Shown: positions 58,121-64,000 of the stretch, in pieces | Numbering within the stretch: position 1 is the first letter of the stretch | Layout of the letters: the number at the start of each line of letters is the position of its first letter | Assembly (NCBI RefSeq): GCF_000582685.1 | Contig: NZ_KK073769.1 | Coordinates: 714,421 to 778,420 of the forward strand | Length of the DNA stretch: 64,000 bases | Source of the DNA: [Scytonema hofmanni] UTEX 2349 | GTDB lineage: Bacteria > Cyanobacteriota > Cyanobacteriia > Cyanobacteriales > Nostocaceae | Reading direction: 5' to 3' | Made by a program: the position numbers and the translations under genes | Notes under the pieces: generated by a model | Databases searched by the model: none | Told to the model about the DNA's origin: nothing | What the model saw: the letters and a program-made list of their open reading frames with translations, nothing else

Positions 58121-60595
58121 ATGTCATATTTACCGCTTCAGTGTAAAAATCTGAAAGAACAAGTTGAGTTGATATTACAACTTTTACAGCAAGAACCAAG
58201 TTTGCGATCGCATGATATTACATCACTGCAAACTTCTTTGGCTAAAGCGATTTCTCCGAAGTTTGAAATTGTCTTTGCAGGTGCGTTTAGTGCGGGTAAG
58301 TCAATGTTAATTAATGCGCTGTTGGAGCGTGAATTATTATATAGTGCAGAGGGACACGCTACCGGCACGGAATGCAAAATTGAATATGCTGAAGTTAATA
58401 AAGAACGAGTTGTTTTAACGTTTTTAAGTGAAATTGAAATTCGAGAACAAGCAACTTCTTTATGTCAAATATTGGGATTTAAGGAAGGAGTCAATATCAA
58501 TCAAGTTGAAGTAATTGATTTATTACATCAAGGATGTGAAACAATTATTCAGCAAGAGGGTGGTGAGAATAAATCGGAACGTGCGAAACAAGCAAAGGCG
58601 TTAATTTTGTTGCTTGATGGATATGTGGCAAATCGAGAACGCATTCATACAGTTAATAATGCCACATATTCGATGGAGCAATTCAACTTTTCTAATTTGA
58701 AAGAAGCTGCTGGATATGCGCGTCGTGGTAGCAACAGTGCTGTTTTAAAACGCATTGAATATTACTGTCATCATCCTTTGTTGCAGGATGGAAATGTGAT
58801 TATCGACACTCCAGGAATTGATGCACCAGTTGAAAAGGATGCACAGTTAACTTACGCGAAAATTCAACATTCTGATACTTCTGCGGTGGTGTGTGTGCTG
58901 AAACCTGCTTCAGCAGGTGATATGACGAAAGAAGAAACGGAACTTTTGGAAACGATGCGGGGGAATGGGGGAATTCGCGATCGCGTATTTTATATTTTCA
59001 ACCGCATTGATGAAACTTGGTATAATAACCAGTTAAGGCAAAGATTGGATAATTTGATTAATGGGCAGTTTCGAGATACAACTAGAGTTTATAAAACTAG
59101 TGCTTTATTAGGATTTTACGGCAGTCAAATTAAACAGACAAGCCTACAAGATAGATTTGGTTTAGATTCGATTTTCGCTAGGAAGAATGGGGAAACCTCA
59201 CCCTCACAGAATGATAGCGAAGAAACGCCCCAATTTGTTAATGAGTTTAATCGCTATTGTGCAAACGCGGGGAAATTATCACCTAATCAATTTCGGATTT
59301 CTGTTAACAGCTTTGAAACTCCGAATGAGAATTATGTGCGGATTTTGAACGAACAAGGAAAGCCGTTAATTAATCAGCTAATTCAAGATAGCGGGATTGA
59401 AGATTTTAGAACCGCTATTACGCGCTATCTGACTGAAGAAAAGCGTCCGTTGCTATTCAAAAATCTAGCTGATGATTTGGAAGATGTTTGTATCAAACTC
59501 AAAAAACATTATCAATCTATACAGCGAGATTTACATAGTCAACCGCGAGAAATTGAGGCGATGAAAACCCAGGAATTACAACGTCTCAATCAGCAATTAC
59601 AGCAAGTTGGCAATGATTTTAGGCAGCATATTACAGAAGAAGTAAACAACGTAGTTAATAACGCTTGCGATGCTTTTGAAAATGATTTTCGTCACTTGCA
59701 GTTACGTATGACTCACCGTTTAGATGAGTTGTTACATACCTTTTCTGTGAGTAATGCTTATCGACGCGCAACTTTGACTCATCCTCGCAACGCGACTGCA
59801 CCGTTAATAGCTATTTTAGTAGAGGCTTTTTATTATTTGGCGAATCAGTTGGAAGATATTTTAGTAGAGTCTTCTCAAGAAGTAATTGCTAATCTTTTCC
59901 AAGGGTTGATGGAAAGAATTCGGAAATCAGAATATTACCGTCAATTGTATCGCTTATTAGGTAGTGATGGCGGAATTGAAGTTGAGTTAAAAGCGTTAGA
60001 AAAAGCCGTCTCTGAAGCTATAGTAAATGCAGCGCGGGTTGAATGCGATCGCTTTGTCAGAGAAAGTCCTAGATTTTACGACGAAGGCACTTTTTCAATA
60101 TATCAATTTCGGCAAACATTGCTGCAAACTTCTCAAGGTTATGACTGCGAAAGCATAATAGAAGCTGAACCCGCAATTAGGCAATTATTAAAGTTAGATT
60201 TTGAGCCGAAAGTCTCGGAAACTATCCGTAGAAACTTCCGCCAGATTATTAACCAAACTATCAAAAGTCAGTTCTTACCAATGGCGGATAAACAAGCCGA
60301 TGATATTTTGCAACAATACTCTCATGCGCGTGCTTATTTGGAAGAAACCCTTGCACAAGAAGCTGAAAATAAAATACTAAATAATCGGCGTTTATTACTT
60401 GCTGTTGAAGAAAAGATTGAGGGGTATAATTCAGCGGTTTCGGCAATTAATAGTTGTTTGCAAGCGATGCAGTTATATGACTGTTTGTTACCTATATTTG
60501 ATGATTCGCTGAAAATTTATGAGGTTTCGGATGCGAATAAAAGGAGTGTTTCTAGTAATGGTTTTCTGGTATCGGATGTTGTAGAGGAGGGTTAG
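58121..60595 (+). CDS. Dynamin-like large GTPase
   Basis: The protein (824 residues from the ATG at 58121; a GTG at 58112 would add three) has a dynamin-type GTPase: P-loop FAGAFSAGKSMLIN (about 52-65), switch threonine region GHATGTECKIEY, G3 IIDTPGIDAP (about 227-236) and G4 NRID (about 294). The remaining 450 residues are largely helical (RDLHSQPREIEAMKTQELQRLNQQLQQVGNDF and further), including a hydrophobic paddle-like part LIAILVEAFYYLANQLEDILV. Bacterial dynamins bend or fuse membranes. AGGTG 9 bases upstream supports the ATG. It is monocistronic. Confidence 0.87.
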   Translation: MSYLPLQCKNLKEQVELILQLLQQEPSLRSHDITSLQTSLAKAISPKFEIVFAGAFSAGKSMLINALLERELLYSAEGHATGTECKIEYAEVNKERVVLTFLSEIEIREQATSLCQILGFKEGVNINQVEVIDLLHQGCETIIQQEGGENKSERAKQAKALILLLDGYVANRERIHTVNNATYSMEQFNFSNLKEAAGYARRGSNSAVLKRIEYYCHHPLLQDGNVIIDTPGIDAPVEKDAQLTYAKIQHSDTSAVVCVLKPASAGDMTKEETELLETMRGNGGIRDRVFYIFNRIDETWYNNQLRQRLDNLINGQFRDTTRVYKTSALLGFYGSQIKQTSLQDRFGLDSIFARKNGETSPSQNDSEETPQFVNEFNRYCANAGKLSPNQFRISVNSFETPNENYVRILNEQGKPLINQLIQDSGIEDFRTAITRYLTEEKRPLLFKNLADDLEDVCIKLKKHYQSIQRDLHSQPREIEAMKTQELQRLNQQLQQVGNDFRQHITEEVNNVVNNACDAFENDFRHLQLRMTHRLDELLHTFSVSNAYRRATLTHPRNATAPLIAILVEAFYYLANQLEDILVESSQEVIANLFQGLMERIRKSEYYRQLYRLLGSDGGIEVELKALEKAVSEAIVNAARVECDRFVRESPRFYDEGTFSIYQFRQTLLQTSQGYDCESIIEAEPAIRQLLKLDFEPKVSETIRRNFRQIINQTIKSQFLPMADKQADDILQQYSHARAYLEETLAQEAENKILNNRRLLLAVEEKIEGYNSAVSAINSCLQAMQLYDCLLPIFDDSLKIYEVSDANKRSVSSNGFLVSDVVEEG

Positions 60596-60934
60596 AATTT
60601 AAGCCTGAATTTGTAGCGTTTTTAAACGCAGAGGAACACAAAGTAAGCGCAAAGTAACGCAGAGGTTTTTTGAAATTAATTCGTTAAGATTTTGTGCAAT
60701 TATGCGCTTAGATAAACACAGGTAATTATCTGCGTTTATCTGCGTTCATCTGCGGTTAAATATCTTTTCTTATCACGCAAAGATAAGAGTCGTTTTAAGT
60801 TTTTAGTCCGCCTAATCGCGGACTTTGTTTGTGTAGCCCCATAATTCTATTCTGAGGGCGTTTCGCCGATGTAGTGACGATTTATATTCGATGCGAATAT
60901 AATTGTTGAGTATAGTTGTCAGAAAATTAAAAGG
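60596..60934. other. Repeat-filled spacer
   Basis: AACGCAGAGGAACACAAAGT, then AAGCGCAAAGTAACGCAGAGG (60628-60672), then inverted ATCTGCGTTTATCTGCGTTC units (60727-60756) and a hairpin AGTCCGCCTAATCGCGGACT (60805-60824). No gene is seen until the KGK genes. Confidence 0.6.
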
Positions 60935-60946
60935 ATGGAAATTGAT

Positions 60947-61342
60947 ATGGAAGATGGATTTAAGCGCTTAGAGTGTAATGAGAATGATGTTTTGGCTTTA
61001 GGAAATGAGACATTCAAAGTTAACAGATTTAATAAAGGAGTATATGCATCATTTGATACATCAGTAGGTCAAACATTTATTCAACGATTAAACAATCAAA
61101 ATGTCCGTTTAGATATGAATAAATTAAAACATAATGGTCAGACTTGTGGTCATGAAGTTTGGTTTACTAAAGGGATAGATTGCGAATTTTTAAATCTTGG
61201 TTCTAAAGCTTGGAAAAAAGGAAAGGTGAAAATTAATATAAGCGTCGAATTTTATGTAGAAGAGGAAGAAGAACCCGAAATCACTGAACCAGAATCACCA
61301 CTTGATGACATCCGTCGCATGGCTAACGAAGGTAATTTTTAA
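60947..61342 (+). CDS. KGK-domain protein 1
   Basis: This 131-residue protein (from the ATG at 60947, 11 bases after AAGGA; an ATG at 60935 adds four) carries a KGK domain, a small cyanobacterial family named from its motif, here LNLGSKAWKKGKVKINISVEF (about 88-108). The N-terminus, GFKRLECNENDVLALGNETFKVNRF, is shared with its neighbour. The acidic C-terminus ends EITEPESPLDDIRRMANEG, almost the same as in protein 2. No function is known. It is first in a three-gene run. Confidence 0.85.
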   Translation: MEDGFKRLECNENDVLALGNETFKVNRFNKGVYASFDTSVGQTFIQRLNNQNVRLDMNKLKHNGQTCGHEVWFTKGIDCEFLNLGSKAWKKGKVKINISVEFYVEEEEEPEITEPESPLDDIRRMANEGNF

Positions 61343-61377
61343 GGATATTTTTAGGTAAATAGAACACATAGATTAAT

Positions 61378-61821
61378 ATGAACAATAAATTTAAACTTAT
61401 AGGATGTAATGATGATGATGTTGTGTCATTTAATGGTAAATTACTAAAATTTGCTAAATTCAAGGATAATTTAGAAGAAGAATTTCAACAAAAAGTAAAT
61501 TTTTTAGTTGAAAAGAATGATAAAGAGAATGCGCCAAAAGTTTTGAATTTAACACGTCTATCTTTGGGAGAATGTGATTTAACTATTAACTTAAGTTCAG
61601 CAAAAGAGGGCAAAGAGTGTGAAATTCTCAGACTTGGTTCTAAAAGCTGGGAAAAAGGAAAAGTTAGAACTCAAGCTTTTATAGAGTTTTTTCCGACTAA
61701 TACAACTGAAAAAGCGAAAATTAACTTTACTATAGAATTCTCTCCAGATGAACCCGAAATAACTGAACCTGAGTCACCCCTTGATGACATCCGTCGTATG
61801 ATAAACGAAATCACGACATGA
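61378..61821 (+). CDS. KGK-domain protein 2
   Basis: The 147-residue paralogue of the preceding protein has NKFKLIGCNDDDVVSFNGKLLKFAKFK, LRLGSKSWEKGKVRTQAFIEFF (KGK motif) and the near-identical tail PEITEPESPLDDIRRMINE. The two differ strongly elsewhere, so the duplication is old while the tail is held by selection, perhaps as a docking peptide. The stop overlaps the next gene's ATG by four bases. Confidence 0.85.
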   Translation: MNNKFKLIGCNDDDVVSFNGKLLKFAKFKDNLEEEFQQKVNFLVEKNDKENAPKVLNLTRLSLGECDLTINLSSAKEGKECEILRLGSKSWEKGKVRTQAFIEFFPTNTTEKAKINFTIEFSPDEPEITEPESPLDDIRRMINEITT

Positions 61822-62063
61822 GTAAAACTCCCCGCATTCGCATCCCTCCTGAGGTAAGAAAATACGTATTTCAACGCGACAAATATCAATGTCAAAGTTG
61901 TGGTAAAGCAAATAACGAAACTAATCTCACAATTGACCATATCATCCCCCTCGCTCATGGTGGTCAAAATGACATGAGTAACTTACAAACCCTCTGTTTT
62001 ACCTGCAACGTTCAAAAAACAGATAAAACTGATCATCGCTTTCGGCGGCATTTCGATTTATAA
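61818..62063 (+). CDS. Compact HNH endonuclease
   Basis: The 81-residue protein is a minimal HNH domain: IPPEVRKYVFQRDKYQCQSCG with the first Cys-x2-Cys, TNLTIDHIIPLAHGG with the catalytic histidine, DMSNLQTLCFTCN with the asparagine and second Cys pair, and VQKTDKTDHRF. It is complete although short. ATGA overlap with KGK protein 2 means coupled translation, an unusual partnership for an HNH enzyme. Confidence 0.9.
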   Translation: MSKTPRIRIPPEVRKYVFQRDKYQCQSCGKANNETNLTIDHIIPLAHGGQNDMSNLQTLCFTCNVQKTDKTDHRFRRHFDL

Positions 62064-62093
62064 GGTAATATTGACTGTTAGTTTCTTGGCAAT

Positions 62094-62360
62094 ATGTCTA
62101 AAAACCTTAACAGTAACTCCCAAAAAGTTACCAAAGTTACAACTTTTTTCTTTTGCTTTTTTGCGGTTATAGCTGTTTTAATAGCAGCTTTTCCCAAGCT
62201 ATACGAAATCAAAACAAAAGCCGGGATTGATTTAGCACCAGGGATACATGCCGGTACTATTTTTGAGAAATACAGCCACGGACTCTTCAAATGTGAGTGG
62301 CTTTATCCTTACCATTGCGATCGCAAAGCTTCTTCAAAAAGTATTCACCGTCACATTTAA
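62094..62360 (+). CDS. Small single-span membrane protein, unknown
   Basis: This 88-residue protein has a polar start, one membrane helix (TTFFFCFFAVIAVLIAAFPKLY, about 16-37) and an exported-side tail with AGIDLAPGIHAGTIFEKYSHGLFKC and CEWLYPYHCDRKASS. No family is recognised. It follows the HNH gene by 30 bp on the same strand and may belong to the same transcript. The frame opposite it is also open, which lowers confidence a little. Confidence 0.6.
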   Translation: MSKNLNSNSQKVTKVTTFFFCFFAVIAVLIAAFPKLYEIKTKAGIDLAPGIHAGTIFEKYSHGLFKCEWLYPYHCDRKASSKSIHRHI

Positions 62361-62370
62361 GTAGGGGAGT

Positions 62371-62420
62371 GGGGGGACAGGGGGAAGAATTATTCTCCTT
62401 GTCCCCCTGTACCCCTGTCT
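62371..62420. repeat. GGGGACAGGG/CCCTGTCCCC inverted repeat between convergent genes
   Basis: GGGGGACA (62372-62379) pairs with TGTCCCCC (62400-62407) around AAGAATTATTCT. It could stop transcription from both sides. It is a member of the GGGGACAAGG repeat group. Confidence 0.55.
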
Positions 62421-62422
62421 CC

Positions 62423-64000
62423 CTATCCGAACTTACTCAACCAAGGACTAACATCAACAGCTAGCTTTTGTCCCAACTTCAACAAATGCCGACATTGATG
62501 AGTATCTTTCCCACTAGCCAGCGTAGCGTCACAATGGGGTAATATTTGACTGTGTAAACAGCTAAAGTATAATTCCTGGGATCGCTCTAGACAAATACCG
62601 ATATTCATGTAATAGCCGATATCTATCAAGCTTTCCAAGCGTTGGATATCTGCATCGAATGTGCCGTTGGGATCGTGCAGTAATTGCCAAAGCGATCGCA
62701 AAATCAATTGCTCTAACATCAGCTTGCCGTCATGGATATTCAACTGACAATGGAGTTGTTTGGCTTCTTTGGCGATCGCCTCCAATTCTACTAGATAATT
62801 CGCACTTTCTTCCGGATCGGCGATGTCTTGCTCAAGCGATCGCAATGTCATCATACACCGATGCTTTAACGCAATCTCTGCTGCCACTTGCAACTCTTGC
62901 GGTACTTCCAGTTGATCCCGGTGGAATGCCATCATCACTCCGTAATTATCCCGATACGTCTGAGTATAAAGTTCATTTAATCGTGACAGTGTTTCCTGAC
63001 TCAACAACCGCATAATTCGATGGCGTTCCTCAGCGAATAAATTCTGCAAGCTGAAAGGTTCCTCCCCAAACAACTGCATCATCGCCAAAATAATATGCGC
63101 CGCACTCGCTTCTTCCAGCGCTCCAAACAGCTTTTCTTTTAACTGGCTGTAACTAAGTCTGCCCTCAAAAGGTTGAATGCAGCAATGAAAATCCCAGCCT
63201 CCCAAATGCAACACAGCAAAAACTAAATGTTCGCTTTCCCAAGTAATTTCTGACACCAGCTTTATTTGTCCCATCGCCAAAGTTAGCGATCCCAGGCGTT
63301 GCATTTGGTAATCTAGCTCATTTGCCGTGTAGCAATAAACCCGCTTTTGGTGAGGATGGGGAAGATTGCAGGAAGAATTATGGGTTTCTGTCGGTTTGCG
63401 ATCGCTATTCCCAAATAATGAAGTAATGGCGTAATGTGCCGCTACTTGCTTAAAGCCGATTTGCGCCGTTAGCACCAATTGGCGATAAATTTCACCACCA
63501 TGTTTGAATGTCTCAACATTACTGGGGGCTAAACCAAGGCGTTTGACAAAATCTTTTTCTAACTGCACCCCTGCCACATCTCCCGCCAATTCCATCGCCC
63601 GCGCCGCATAGCGCATAATCTGCGTTCCTTCTGGGCGGGAAATTTCTTCAAAAAACCAACCGCAACTAGTAAACATCAGCATTGCATGACGCTGCATTTC
63701 TAAAAGTCTTAATGCCTCTACTTGTTCGGCGGCTGTTAGTTTGTGGGTTTGATGGCGGCTGAGGAATCTGTTAATATTTGCCGGAGAGCGATCGCGCATC
63801 ACCTCAATATATTCATTTCTCGCTTGCCAGGGATCGCCGAAAAGCTGTCTACCATATTCTTCATACACCTCAACTAAATTATCCCGCAGCCAATTTAAAG
63901 CATCTCGCAACGGACGCCGCCATTTTTGATGCCAAACTCCACCTTCACCACCACAACCGCAATCATCTTGCCATCTATCGACACCGTGGGCGCAACTCCA
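62423..64000 (-). CDS. DUF3536 glycoside hydrolase family 57 protein, C-terminal part (cut by window end)
   Basis: The frame runs to the last base of the window, so the start lies beyond 64000. The visible 525 residues contain WSCAHGVDRWQDDCGCGG, VWHQKWRRPLRDALNWLRD, then the DUF3536 region (LLEMQRHAMLMFTSCGWFFEEISRPEG, HFCCIQPFEG-like FHCCIQPFEG and HRDQLEVPQELQVAAE). Cyanobacterial members of this family have an N-terminal GH57 catalytic domain, which would be off the window. They are thought to act on alpha-glucans; the exact reaction is not established. Confidence 0.85.
   Translation of the reverse strand, partial: WSCAHGVDRWQDDCGCGGEGGVWHQKWRRPLRDALNWLRDNLVEVYEEYGRQLFGDPWQARNEYIEVMRDRSPANINRFLSRHQTHKLTAAEQVEALRLLEMQRHAMLMFTSCGWFFEEISRPEGTQIMRYAARAMELAGDVAGVQLEKDFVKRLGLAPSNVETFKHGGEIYRQLVLTAQIGFKQVAAHYAITSLFGNSDRKPTETHNSSCNLPHPHQKRVYCYTANELDYQMQRLGSLTLAMGQIKLVSEITWESEHLVFAVLHLGGWDFHCCIQPFEGRLSYSQLKEKLFGALEEASAAHIILAMMQLFGEEPFSLQNLFAEERHRIMRLLSQETLSRLNELYTQTYRDNYGVMMAFHRDQLEVPQELQVAAEIALKHRCMMTLRSLEQDIADPEESANYLVELEAIAKEAKQLHCQLNIHDGKLMLEQLILRSLWQLLHDPNGTFDADIQRLESLIDIGYYMNIGICLERSQELYFSCLHSQILPHCDATLASGKDTHQCRHLLKLGQKLAVDVSPWLSKFG

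Noticed and set aside
1..64000. tRNA or rRNA genes
   Set aside because: No TTCGA-loop with acceptor stem and no conserved rRNA motif was seen on either strand while reading; a dedicated tRNA search was not possible.

Overview
The window looks like chromosome from a filamentous, probably heterocyst-forming cyanobacterium (Nostoc/Calothrix/Scytonema-like). The evidence is the many GCGATCGC (HIP1) octamers, cyanobacterial families (HpsU-like acetyltransferase, DUF2499/DUF3593 pair, KGK proteins, RibBA, DUF3536 GH57 protein) and a furA/sigC/peptidoglycan-binding gene order like that of Anabaena PCC 7120. I found no rRNA, tRNA, intact transposase, prophage or CRISPR array.

Layout. 1-1.1 kb: end of a polysaccharide glycosyltransferase and an HpsU-like acetyltransferase. 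1.4-11 kb: argC, ribBA, a MazF-type toxin-antitoxin pair, a possible nuclease-fold protein, an amidase and metH. 11-22 kb: accessory and housekeeping genes mixed (DUF559, Uma2, a broken Ser/Thr kinase, an antitoxin/PIN pair, carotenoid oxygenase, era, a NarL-type regulator, an HNH cassette between 60-bp direct repeats, hicBA). 22-26 kb: tspO, a VanX-like dipeptidase, yidD, a phytol-kinase-like gene, a secreted Arg/Tyr/His repeat protein and an unlisted-size small gene of 53 codons with its own ribosome site and terminator. 26-31 kb: an NAD cluster (pncB, nadD, nrtR, nadE) behind a promoter covered by a perfect inverted repeat that is a good candidate NrtR operator. 31-34 kb: two tandem coiled-coil paralogues behind a 24-bp palindrome. 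34-41 kb: hisA, DUF3593, DUF2499, csaB, Uma2, an AAA ATPase, pcrA. 41-47 kb: higBA, a metallophosphoesterase, Uma2 and nanE. 47.5-57.4 kb: a GAF histidine kinase, a heavily interrupted cobN, a peptidoglycan-binding protein converging on furA, then sigC. 58-64 kb: a dynamin-like GTPase, two KGK-domain genes coupled to an HNH gene, and a DUF3536 protein cut by the window end.

The most striking feature is the density of small dispersed repeats. At least three families resemble miniature inverted-repeat elements. One (ends CAATACGG...CCGTATTG) is present four times, each flanked by a 10-bp direct repeat; one copy sits inside another repeat whose uninterrupted twin lies about 200 bp away. A palindromic cassette (GTAGAGACG...CGTCTCTAC) forms the core of several families. 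It has also entered genes in frame, so that the peptide VETRLIAS occurs in both the histidine kinase and CobN, and TDAINRVS in both NadE and CobN. Other repeats have produced a (Gly-Asp-Lys)13 tract in CobN and tails on YidD and PncB.

Functional links: MetH needs cobalamin and CobN belongs to cobalt chelation; PncB, NadD and NadE run from nicotinate to NAD with NrtR as the likely sensor; FurA and SigC are global regulators. Four toxin-antitoxin modules and three Uma2 genes mark the region as plastic.
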